Source: Bagarius yarrelli | Taxonomy: Eukaryota > Chordata > Actinopteri > Siluriformes > Sisoridae | NCBI GenBank assembly: GCA_005784505.1 | Contig: VCAZ01000122.1 | Location: 429,284 to 493,283, forward strand | Length of the DNA stretch: 64,000 nt | Direction of reading: 5' to 3' | Shown: positions 11,699 to 22,885 of the stretch, piece by piece | Numbering within the stretch: position 1 is the stretch's first letter | Layout: each line of letters opens with the position of its first letter | Position numbers and translations under genes: made by a program | The notes under the pieces: generated by a model | Seen by the model: only the letters and a program-made list of their open reading frames with translations | What the model was told of the DNA's origin: nothing | Databases searched by the model: none

Positions 11699-14600
11699 TC
11701 AGATGAGGCCCCGTCTTTTTTTGTAGTCTTCAAGGTTGAGGGAGCGGCGAGGAGCTCCGTCTTTCACAGGCAGGGAGTTGGAGCTTACCGACAAGGACTT
11801 AGTCTCTGCAACACACACATACACAACTTGTAAGGACATAAATGAACCTTCAATTGTAAGCTGAAATTTTATACAGGGGTAGACGATAAATGTGTTTTTC
11901 AGGGCTGAAACCAATTATTACAGATCAGTGAGGTTGATAAGCGATATTTTGAACCAATAAATACATGTCTGGTACAAAAATTAAAATTAGTCAAAATAAG
12001 AACAAGGGCCCAGACAGGAAGCCTTCTGGATGTCAGGCCCTCACATTAGGTCACATGAGATCAAGCGACTACTTATCAGTGCCAAATAGCACAGTTTAAA
12101 ATTTTTATTATTTTTATCTGCTGAACGGTTTTGAAAATGACATACTGATAAACATAAAACACCTAATTTTGGTGCAGATAATAGGTAATGTAAAGGTACA
12201 TCACACACACACACACACACACACACTGACACACACCTGCACTGGGGACCTGCAAATCAATTTTGACATCAAAGTCGTGAACTTTAAAGAGGTCCTCTGA
12301 GAGGTCGCTGGTGGGTTTTGTGATGTCTTTTTCCCTCTGGTTTGCAGGACCCTGCTATTCACGCAGACAGACAAACAGAGAGGGACAGACAGGAGTCAGA
12401 TAATGCTGATTAGACGCAGATACAAATAGAACTAAGACTGAATATTTAAATCCATTTTGGGTTTACAGCTAAATTAGGAGAACAAACAATAGGGGGATCA
12501 AAGTTAACAGGAAAACGATACAGGGGTTAAAAAGTTTGGACATTTTGAAAGACTAAAAAATACCAATGAGCCGCATAAGATTTTTTCTCTGCTCACCTGT
12601 TTGTTAACCTGCTGCGAGTTGTCCTGGCCGGAGCCCGAACCGTACTTCTGATTGAGGTGGGCAAGAATAGCAGCATGGACAGACGGGTCTCTGGCCTGAG
12701 AGAGAGAGAGAGAGAGAAAAAAAAAAGGAGAGAGTGATGGAAAGAATAAATGTTAATAAATTGAGTTTCAGCCCTACTCGAGGGGACGTGCTGCTGTTCT
12801 TTGCTCTTTTAAACTTTTTTTATCTCAGTTGTTGATTATTTTATCGTTTAGTTTTACTCCTTGCATATTTTTACAGGATATTAAATCATGCACAGACTCT
12901 TTAAAACACAATTTGTCAGCAATAACAAAGGCTTACATTCGACACCATAGTGGGTTTGCACTGCCGTCTGGTAAAAGGGTCCATCTGCTGGTTTTTGGAG
13001 TTCTGACCTTCAGCCTAAGAAAAGAGAACCGGAGTAAGCTTCTGGAAAAATGTCCGTAACAGAAAACACAAATAAAAAAAAAATGCATCACTCAATGAGT
13101 CACTAAACTGTGTGTGTACACACCACTAATGCTTTCTCCGACTCTACAATGTTCCAACTGCGGTTCCTCTGATTAATATAACTGAAAAGCAGGGAAAAAA
13201 ATAACATTACTAAAACACACCAACTCTTAAACACTCCTTTGTGTGTGTGTGTGTGTGCATGCGTGTCCTTACCTGATGGCAGAAATGTTTTTAGTTCTTT
13301 GCCTGTCTAACGCTTCAGCTCTCTCCTCTAACTCGTTCAGCTGATCCTGCAACATTTTCACCTTATCGCCGTCGCCACTTTCCTCTGCCATCGCCTAACA
13401 CACACACACAGTTTATATCACAATTAAATCTGAAGCCTTTTACACTCTCAATAGACCTATTTATTGAGTCTCACCTTTTCCTTCAACAGTTGTGTTTTCT
13501 TCATGGCGTAGTTCGGCGGTGCCTTTCGGAAACGGTCCTTCTCTTTTACTATCTGTAAATCATACACAGATATAATGTTTTCATTTGTGTGCCACGTTGA
13601 TCAAGGGTGTGTAAAAATATTTTCTTAAGACTGTTAAAGAAATACAAATTCTTTAGATTTTTTGACATATATGACGTCGTTGGGCCATAAAAACATCCTG
13701 TAATTTTCAGAACTCGAATCTTTGTTGTTATTCTAAAAAACAACTTCTGTTAAATGCAGTCAGAACAAAACAGCAGATTTTGCAACGTTCTCTGATGTAA
13801 TCTCACTCAGCGGACGACTGACGCCCGTTTTAACATCGCTGTCCACTAATGCCTGTGACAAGACACTGCACAGATCGGAATCGTGAACAAACACAGTCTT
13901 TGAATAACCTTCTGTCGGACCCCATCATAAGGAACCAGTGGATTAGACCGCATCAGTAAACACTTAGGTTTTCTAAAAGACTGAAATTAAAAGAGGACGC
14001 TGCGCAGAGTGTGTGACAAAAACTATATTGGATCCGACTGTAGTGAGTAACTGTTAAAATCACATGATCTCTATTGCTATTGCTTTGTGTTAGCCAATCA
14101 TAACAGTGGGCGTGTACTTCTGTCATGAACAGAGCATCTGATAAGAGGTTTAAAAATATCATGGAAAATAGTTACTTGTAAATGACTAATTTTTTATGTA
14201 AGTGTCATGATAATGTTACAAGTGAACCACAGCGGACAATACGGAATAACACGCTAAGGTAGTTCATCAGCCTCTCGACGTGAATCAGCGATAATAAAAT
14301 AAAATTTAATCCATGTACATGTGTTTTTTCAATTTTAATTGAACCATCAAATTGTTTAGTTTATTATTGTCCTTCTAGTTGCATTAACACGATGCATTTA
14401 AAAAAAAAAATAAATTAAATAAATAATAATAAAAAAAAACATTCACAAAGCCGTGACTTACATCTTCAATATCTTTGTCGTTGAATTTGTAATTGACGGC
14501 TTCTTTGATGGACTGCTCTTTTTTAGAGATTTCGTCCAGGGTGGGAATCTGCATTCCTGCACCATGCATCTAAGAGGATGGATGAAGGCCACACGCACAA

Positions 14601-17600
14601 ACACAGATTAAATGATTTGTCTATACAAAATCAGTCCCAATTCGAACACTCAATGAACAGTGCAAATCGCACCCAAAAAAAAAAATCGAATAATTCTCAC
14701 TCACTGCTTCTGTCCATTTCATAAACTCGCTTTCTGTAAATTCCTGATTGGACACAAACTCGAGCCGGAACACTCGGGTGTCGTTGCCGTGTCTTCAGGA
14801 GGGGGAAAAAGGCGACACAGAAACAAATTATTAATGCACATTTTTATTCTAGCTTTAACAACATTTTTTGCGATACTTAAAACTTTTTGAAACCCCCTTA
14901 TATTACTAGTATTTATATCATGTATTCGTTGCTTACCGTAACTGCAGCCCCTTGTTCGTGCGCGTCGAGCCGAGCTGGTAGACCTTCGCTGTTTCCACCA
15001 CGTCCACAATTTCAGCCACCTAGAGCAGCAAGAATAACACACAATTCCGAAAAAAAGATAAAGAAAGAAATCATTTGGGTAGTTTAAAAAGGTCTTATTG
15101 TTTTTGTTAATCTGTTTAAATGCAAAATTATAACTAATAATAAAAATAAGACATATATATTGGCAACTCTGGCTAATAAATAGTTCGGTATTAAACTGCA
15201 GTTAGCCCGTACCCTGTAGACGGGTTTACTGCTGCAGTTGCCGATGCCGATGCGTACAAAGCAGCCGGTGACGGTTTTTGCGAAAAAAGGCATGTGACAC
15301 CAGCGCTCCAACTTGTGCCGTGACAAACGGATACGGTTCAGTTCGTCCGGCAACGACACCGGCTGAGACTTAGGGGGCGTGACCTCTTTTCTAAGGAGGA
15401 GGGATAGGAAAGGAAAAAGGTTGCCAATCACAGCTTGTGGAAAACAAACATTAATAGCACTGGTCTAAACACAGCCACACTAGACTCTGTCTCTTTTGGG
15501 TGCTATAAAAAAATCCACACTCACTCTTCCTCTTCATCGGAGGACGACAACCTCGAGCTGCGGTCGCTCTTCACAGAGGACTTGTCGTCGTCGTCTTCCT
15601 CTTCTTCCTCCTCATCGTCGGAGTACACGTCGCTGGCCTTTAGCGGCTGCCGTTTGGTTAGAAGCTCAGCTGAAAGGATGAAGGTAGAATTTACAAAATG
15701 TGGCACGAAGTAACTTTTGGCATTTAAAGAAAAAAACCACTGTGTTTAATATTGTCAGTGCCAATATCAAGTAGTACATAGTTACTTTACTTTAACATTA
15801 AGTAATGAAGGAGATTATAAACCTGTTCTGTTTTTCTTTTTCTCTCTCTCGGCTTTCAGCTCCTCCATGGCCTGCGACTTTTTGTCCAGCTTCTCGTCTC
15901 TCTTTGACCTCCTCTCTTTATTATGAGACATCACCTAAAAGCAGACAGAGACAAAGAAAGTAGGACCATGTTTACTTGATTAATGTACATTTCGACTCCT
16001 TTTAATGTCGATTTAGTTCTTTATTCCATCTAAAAAGAAGCCGAGACAAACCGACTCACCACCTGAGTGTCTGTAACCTGAGACAGCTTTTTCTTCTCCT
16101 GCTCTTCCTCTTGTTTTTTCTTCTTCTTCTCTTCTTTAACCTTCTTCTTTTCAGTCTTTAGTTTCTGCTTAATTTCAAACCTAAACAAAGCAAGACAGAG
16201 GTTCAGGGTGACAATTTATCCAGACTTAATGCATTTACAACTGAGGGTTAAATCTAAATTGGCTCACCCACCAACAAAACACTACATTTATCATAACTTT
16301 CGATGGTGATGATCAGGTGATACCGCACGCCAACCAGCAAGAAAATTTACACAGACAACAAAATAATCAAACAGGAAAGTAAAAAAGTCGATGTAGATTT
16401 CAGGGAATTTCACCAAAAGTGAACAAGTGATTTTTTTTTTTTTTGTTTAATGTGAAGGAACATCTGTTTGTCTCATCTGTCATCTTTTAATTCTTTTGTA
16501 AATCTATAAATCTCTTATACAGTAACCCCATTTGTCTGTACAATCAGAATGAAATAAATTAATCTAATAATAGTAGGGAAAATAAACACATTGGCCCGCC
16601 CCTCAATAAAGAATAGTTATGTGGCCCTCACTAAATAAAAGTATGGAGATTCCTGATTTAAGGGATGGAAATGGATCTGTTCCAAATCTTGACATACATC
16701 TGACACAACACGCAATACCCACTTATCCAGACTGCCCCATGGACACACCCATGTATGAGATGCCCAATCAAGTTTGCCTTGCCAGTGGTACTTGATTCGT
16801 CCATGTACAAAAGTCCTAATCTGAAGTGCAGCGCAAAGCTCAAAGAGTAGATAGAGAGAATTCTTATATGCAACCGCTTGTTTCCTCCTTACCTGCGCTT
16901 CAGCACCTCTCTCTTCTCAATACGGTTAAAAAGTTCCTGCTCTCTCTCTTTTTCCGTCATCTGCTCCAGCCGTGCCCGGTCCTCCTCGTCTCCCATCAGA
17001 TCGTCTCCGTATCCATCCCGAAACACTTCATCTTCAGAGGACGAGTCAGAATCCGAGCTGGAGGAAGAACTGTTGCTCTCCGAGTCGGACACCTCGCCTG
17101 TGGGATTGTCAGAAAGACGCCATGTTAACAACAACTCAGCTTCCTTAAACACATGGTATTCAGCTTGAATAGATAAAGGGGTTTTTTGCCCTTACCCTCC
17201 TCGGGGGCGGAGCTTTCTGCCGAGCTGTCTCCATCTGAGCTCCCCGAAGAAGCAGCTTTGTTCACCTTCTTCTTTGTGGGGTTCTTCTTCTCTGCCCCTT
17301 TACCGGGCTTTGCCTTCTTTTTGGCTTTAGTGCCTCCGACAGTCCACTACACACACAACACATACAAACACACTTAAAACTGCATGCAAGCCTGAGAACA
17401 TGATCAGAGAACAGATCAAAGCTTCTTGAGACGTAAATTGCAGTCGGTTTAGTAGTTTAGGAGATGGTGAAGCACCTCATCATCGCTGTCGGACGTCTCG
17501 GAGTCAGTTGATGCTGCAGGTTTGCTTACAGGTTCCTCCGGTTCTTCTGAATCCACACGCTTCCTCTTTGCCAAACTCAGCAGCTCCTGGAAAACATCTT

Positions 17601-18672
17601 TGTGCATTCAGCGTGTGATTTAAATGATACGTTACGACACAAGATCTAAATTCGAGTACGTTTCCAAAAATGCCTGTCTGTAGGACACGCACACACATTC
17701 ATTTGCACTACTACTGCACCTTACATTCACACACACACAATGTAGCGTGTGCAAGGATGACCGACTCGACAAAGACTACAAATTAAAACAATTAGGTTGA
17801 AAGAATGAGAAGGGAGGTAACAGCTTAGGTCAAGGTGTTGGACTGCTAACTGGAAGATTGTGGGTTTGATTCTACCACCACCAAGTTACCACTGCTGGAC
17901 CCCTGGGCAAGGCTCTTAACCCTTAATTGCTCAGTTTTATAAGTAAAATAAATATCAGTCACTCTGAATAAGAGCGTCTGCCAAATACCGAAAATTCAAA
18001 TGTTTCAGAGAGGTAAGGCTTGGGTTCAATTTCCAAAAGCTGCCACTGCTGTGCCCCTGAGCAAGGCCCTTGACCATCAACTGCTCAGTCGGGTAACTTC
18101 GACTTGCCTTATTGGGGCAATGAGCAATTGGGGCCCAGCAGTGGTGGCTTGGTGGTGCTGGGACTCGAACCCAGGTCTTCAAGTTGGTAGTCCAACACCT
18201 TAACCACTGTGCTACCACTTCCCCGGTGTAAATGCAGCCAAAAAGTATCTGATTCATATCCGATTTATTTTCACATATGAATAAGGTCGGAAAATGATCT
18301 GAGAATCTATCTGCTTTTTTCCTGCTTACATGATCATTGGTCAGATCTGGTCTGTGCCACATTAGAGGGGGGAAAAATAAATCGGAATCGGGTCACATGA
18401 TAAAAACGGTGTAAATGCAGCCAAATTGCATCTGTAATGTAAGGATTATAAACAAGTGCTGGATTGTAATTATGCTTTATGTGTATAATAAACTTAACAC
18501 CATGTGTCATGTGACCCGTCACATAATTTCCCAACCCTAATGAATCCAAAGAATGTCGAAATGAAGGAGTCTGATGAGCCCTGAACTGAATGACTGGTGT
18601 GAACATGTGGGATGTGTTTTTAGTTAGAATGACAATCCTTCCCAGAGGAAACGGATATAACTCAGCTGCTTC

Positions 18673-18703
<31 letters not shown>

Positions 18704-19618
18704 GGGTAAATTTAGTGACACGGGGATTTGCTCTGGCTTTAGTTCTTACTTTCCGAAAGTGGCTTTTTTTGGAGGCTGTGAGGAATTCGTGCTGATCTGT
18801 TTATTAGCTTCACAGACTGGGGGGGGGGGTGCGTTTACTTTTGAATCCCCAACCTAATTAACCTTCCAATACATTTAAAACGTAAACAAAAAGCACAGGT
18901 TTTGAAACATGAGAGATTAACAGCAAACGAACCCACGACCGTGACCGACTATACGGATGTTTACATCAGACGCACAGAACCAGCTAACGCGATAACAGGC
19001 TAACTAGCTTGCATGCTAGCTAACAGGTTACCGTCCTATACTTACAAGAGGGACTGGATTGAATGCTTTTAACTACACAAAATGCGATTTTTCAGGAAGT
19101 GAAATAAATGAGAAATACAAAGCCGTGCGCTCATTTTGGTTTAGTTCTATAACTTTTAATAATGGCTGATCGGCCTGTAGGCTCTTTAAGCAGCAAGCTA
19201 GCTAAGGTTTTTCACCTGCGTTATACGTAAATATATTTCCCACTTGTTTTCACACACACCCCTCCCACTTCATTGTGACTGGCTGACAGTTTCCCGCCTT
19301 CTCAATTACAATTGTTTTGACCGGCACGACTTACGTATTGGCACATCCAATCAGCGAACAGCCTGGATTATGACGTACTAACACAGCAAAGAAAACGAGA
19401 CGCATTACGGGTAGGTTTAAAAATAGCGCTGACCACTAGCATGGACGTCTGTGCTAATGTTACCCAAGCGAATTGTAAATAGCGGCAAACAATTATGTGT
19501 TCAAGCAATACAAGACATATCTTTTTTTCTTTACCTGATCCAAATTATCATCGCTTGCGCTGTCCTCCGAGTCGGAATCAATGACGACTCGACCTTTCCG
19601 TTTCTTTACGTTCACCAT
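11699..19618 (-). CDS. rtf1: rtf1, Paf1/RNA polymerase II complex component
   Basis: A nuclear elongation factor that recruits the Paf1 complex to Spt5 and stimulates H2B ubiquitination. Exons: 19618-19535, 17586-17476, 17346-17196, 17097-16893, 16180-16060, 15934-15823, 15669-15525, 15390-15213, 15019-14937, 14792-14705, 14569-14462, 13552-13475, 13394-13273, 13181-13124, 13014-12937, 12695-12597, 12354-12237, 11805-11699. All phases agree; length is 681 residues, or 680 if exon 5 uses the alternative donor at 16063. It starts MVNVKKRKGRVVIDSDSEDS and has several acidic Ser/Asp/Glu tracts and Lys-rich runs. The Plus3 domain (about residues 315-450) includes RLSRHKLERWCHMPFFAKTV and ends near FVSNQEFTESEF. 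The histone-modification region lies N-terminal to it. The C-terminus NLEDYKKRRGLI is invariant in vertebrates. Human RTF1 has a longer N-terminal extension that is not evident here. Confidence 0.96.
17825..17992 (+). mobile_element. tRNA-derived SINE in rtf1 intron 1
   Basis: Head GGTGTTGGACTGCTAACTGG, then CACCACCAAGTTACCACTGC, GGCAAGGCTCTTAACCCTTA, CAGTTTTATAAG, and the tail CACTCTGAATAAGAGCGTCT. It is close to full length and precedes the inverted pair at 18030-18225. Confidence 0.8.
18030..18225. mobile_element. two SINE fragments joined head to head
   Basis: The left part reads forward (CCACTGCTGTGCCCCTGAGC, AAGGCCC). After about 60 bases the same family reads in reverse (GCAATTGGGGCCCAGCAGTG, then CTGGGACTCGAACCCAGGTC and ACCACTGTGCTACCACTTCC). 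The reverse head still resembles tRNA B-box sequence (GGTTCGAGTCC on minus). The result is a potential hairpin in rtf1 intron 1. Confidence 0.65.
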
Positions 19619-19869
19619 GGTTAGCTACAGAGGCTATCCTCGGTGCTTATTAGACACGAACACAAACGGTGGCGCTAGAGAGACGCACAACGCATGCGTA
19701 CTAGCAAAAGTGGGCGTGCACATGCGCTTTACCGGATTTTGTTGATTTTTTTTTCACTCAACGAGGGCAGTGACGTCATTTAATAGCTACCTTTAATTCA
19801 TGCAATTATAATTAATTTCTTATTGATTAAAAAATTCTAACAATTAAAGTAGGCCAAACTGAAAATGGC

Positions 19870-19900
<31 letters not shown>

Positions 19901-20701
19901 ATAATACAATGTTAACATTGTAATCACTGTTAATCAATTGTTATCGTATTTAAATTGTGAAACAAGTCAAACCATAAGTATCGTAAAGTAAATTATAATA
20001 ATGTATAATAGTGTGTAAACCCGTCGTTTTGTTTCGTGGAATCCTGAAAACTATTTCAGCTGAGGTTTATTGCTATGAAGTTTATTTAAACATTAAAACT
20101 AATCAGTGCGCGCAGCACATTTTTAAACAAAAGTACAAATCGCAGCCTTTGCTTACTAGTTTAAAGTTTACAAAAATAAATCATAAATTATATTTTTTAA
20201 AATGTTAAAACGGTGGTCTTTTTGCAACATCGATTTGTTTCCGCACGGACCTTTTAGGCGGTGGACCGCAATGGCGACTTACAGTAATATGAAAGTCAGA
20301 ATGTATTAAACGTAGCACGTATATTTGACGTGGAAAACATCTTTTGATTCGCGCTTTTATTGTTTGTAAATCGATCAAACAGAGCAGTTCACAAGTCTTG
20401 TATTTTTCGCTTGCTGTTTTGTGTAAGTCATCGCGATGTTTTGCATGCTTAAGTACAGGAGTGTTCAGTCTGTTCGAAAGGGAAGTCAGGTTGAAAAAAC
20501 ACCGCATCCTGATTGGAGACTAAAACAAATGGAGTCAAAAAATAAAATCAGTTTAAATTCTTGTGGATAAATTAAAACCCCGAAGACAAATAGCGTCCAA
20601 ATAATTTACCCTGAAATTTACAATTCTCTCTAACTACTTTGTGTTGATATTTCTTTTTTTTTTTTTCCAGAAGTCATCTGAATGCTCTAAACTCAGAGGT
20701 C
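19619..20701. promoter_or_regulatory. divergent rtf1 / ndufaf1 promoter interval
   Basis: The start codons are 1.08 kb apart on opposite strands. The ndufaf1 ATG exon begins at a splice acceptor (poly-T, then CCAG, ending at 20670), so its transcription start is further left. A candidate 5' exon donor is AGTCAG|GTTGAA at 20489/20490. An (ATT)n run sits at 19869-19898. No conserved coding sequence is seen. Confidence 0.5.
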
Positions 20702-22432
20702 ATGGCGCTGTCAGGGAGGATGCTGAAAACCTGCAGCCTTTTCCAGAGAGATCTTGTTTATCTGCAGGTTTCTAAACCTGTTTTGTTCAACATCAGGACC
20801 GTGTATGAGCGGGACTACCGCAGACCAGGCCAAGCTCCAGATACACGCTGGCCCTGGGAGAAGATACATTTTGACTTTGCAAAGGGTCTAAAGGGAGTAA
20901 AGAAGCACTTTGGTCTTCTGAAAGCCGAGTTCATGGAGCGCTGGAAGGGGCCTGAGGGCCGGCCGCTGGAGGTGCACATGTTGGAGCAGACCCGTGTGCT
21001 GTGGGAGTTCCGTGGCCCCAAGACGCTTGATCAGTGGGTGGTCAGCTCAGACCGGGAGATCGGTGGCCGGAGTGAGGCATACGTGAAGCTCGGGAGGAAT
21101 AATTCCACCTGCATGCTGTATGGCTCTCTGTGCTCCAATGTACCCCAGGACGGAGAGACACGATATAGCGGATACTGCGCCATGCGCTCCAAACAGCCTC
21201 TGGTTCGTACCTGCGCTCTTCATTCCCTCAGTCCTCATCACTCCTCAGAGCCAGAATTTTCTGTTCAACATTCCCGTGGAGCCGAAATGCAGGAGTATCT
21301 GCATTAATGAAGCCTCTTCATGTTCTTGTGCTATTCAACTAAATTACATAATAATCTAAATATATATCAAACAAGATATTCATATACACTATAATTGATG
21401 GGTTCAGTTTTCCAGAACTGAAAAAGCCCTTAACCCTCAACTCCCAAGTTGGATAGAGTTAAATAAAAAACGCTAGTCACTCTGTATAAATGCCAGAATG
21501 CTAGAAATGATCATGTTTCCTGCTTGTAATGAAAAGATTTACAGCAGGTGATTTTTCTACTTCTGGTCCATATAAGCCACTGGTTGCTGTGTCTGTTTTC
21601 AGGCTTCATTTGACAGGAAAAAGCACTTTGACTGGTCAAATTTCAACACTTTGTATTTGCGTATTCGTGGAGACGGCAGGCCCTGGATGATAAACATCTC
21701 AGCCGAGACCTACTTCTCTCACCAGAGAAACGACATGTACAGCTACTTCCTGTTCACTCAAGGGGGTCCATACTGGCAGGATGTCAAGGTGGGCCAAAAA
21801 GAAAAAAAAAAGAGACAAAAATCCTCTTAATGTATATTCATATTAAATCTTAAATTAATGTATATTCATATTATAGTAATATTTTTATTTTATTGTTTGT
21901 TCCCTCTTGCTTTTACAGATCCCCTTTTCTAAATTCTTCCTTTCTAGCCGAGGCAGAATACAAGACGACCAGCACCCCCTGTGGCTTGACAAGGTATAGC
22001 AGATTGTCGTCCTAACCTGTAACCATCAGAAATTGATTACAGTTTATACTTTTAACTGTTTTTAAATTTCTTTTTATAAATATTAAATTTAAAGGAAATT
22101 TCACCATATCACCAATTCCACGTGATTTGTGAACATGATATTAACACCTTCAGACCAATCATCATTCAGAAATAAACAACTAAAAATAAAACGTTTGAAT
22201 TAATTCAAGAAAAGAAAAATTGAAATCAGACAAACGTCTTTAGTTTTAACGTTTTGGTTTCCAGGTGAACACGATCGGCTTCACGCTGGGAGATAAAGCA
22301 GACGGACCGTTTCAGTTAGAGATCGACTTCATCGCCGCGTGTAACGACCGCGCTCACACTGAGGAGTTTGCGTATGAACTGTACGAGAGAAACCCGAAAG
22401 GACAGAAACGACTTTCATCTGGAACTTCGTAG
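20702..22432 (+). CDS. ndufaf1: ndufaf1 (CIA30), mitochondrial complex I assembly factor
   Basis: An assembly factor of the mitochondrial complex I assembly (MCIA) complex. Four coding exons, 20702-21202, 21603-21788, 21919-21993 and 22265-22432, give 309 residues (human 327). The first ~30 residues are basic and lack acidic residues (MALSGRMLKTCSLFQRDLVY), as expected for a mitochondrial presequence. The CIA30 domain fills residues ~95-300, with EFMERWKGPEGRPLEVHMLE, SDREIGGRSEAYVKLG, LRIRGDGRPWMINI, MYSYFLFTQGGPYWQDVKIP and IGFTLGDKADGPFQLEIDFI. Exon 1 ends at KQPL (donor CTG|GTTCGT, not a strong consensus). A poly(A) signal AATAAA lies at 22447-22452. The gene is head to head with rtf1 and tail to tail with nusap1. 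Confidence 0.95.
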
Positions 22433-22446
22433 AACATTTTCAATAC

Positions 22447-22452
22447 AATAAA
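22447..22452 (+). other. ndufaf1 poly(A) signal
   Basis: AATAAA 15 bases after the ndufaf1 stop codon, which implies an extremely short 3' UTR. The opposing nusap1 signal (TTTATT on plus) is at 22497-22502, so the two 3' ends almost touch. Confidence 0.7.
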
Positions 22453-22646
22453 CTGAACTTAATCAAAAACATGGAAATACAAAATCAAAGCTTTTGTTTA
22501 TTAGAAAAAAAACTTGCAGAGCTTAAAATGTCTACAGCATTGGGTTTTTTCCCCCTATAATTTATTCATATTCAAAATTGAACTGGTTTATATACAAAGA
22601 AACAGGGTACGTGTGGTTGTAAATCTTTTTTTTTTTTTTCTTTCTT

Positions 22647-22656
<10 letters not shown>

Positions 22657-22694
<38 letters not shown>

Positions 22695-22699
22695 GGGGT

Positions 22700-22750
<51 letters not shown>

Positions 22751-22756
22751 GGGGGG
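22657..22756. repeat. 100-base near-pure G tract
   Basis: Thirty-seven G, T, four G, T, fifty G (22700-22749), T, then six G. It is preceded by poly-T. It falls within the inferred nusap1 3' UTR, where the mRNA would carry poly-C, and about 200 bp beyond the ndufaf1 poly(A) signal. Tract length in any assembly is unreliable here because polymerases slip. Confidence 0.95.
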
Positions 22757-22885
22757 AGAGATACCCCAAACCCCCCAAATTAAAACACTGACAAAAGACA
22801 GACAGACGTCTTAAAAGGTGCACATAGCTACAGTCTAAAAAAAGTATATTTAAAAACAGAAAAACAAAACAAAACCATGGGACCG

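Noticed and set aside
22514..22823. Poly-glycine or poly-proline proteins around the G tract
   Set aside because: These are translations of homopolymer DNA, located in 3' UTR sequence.
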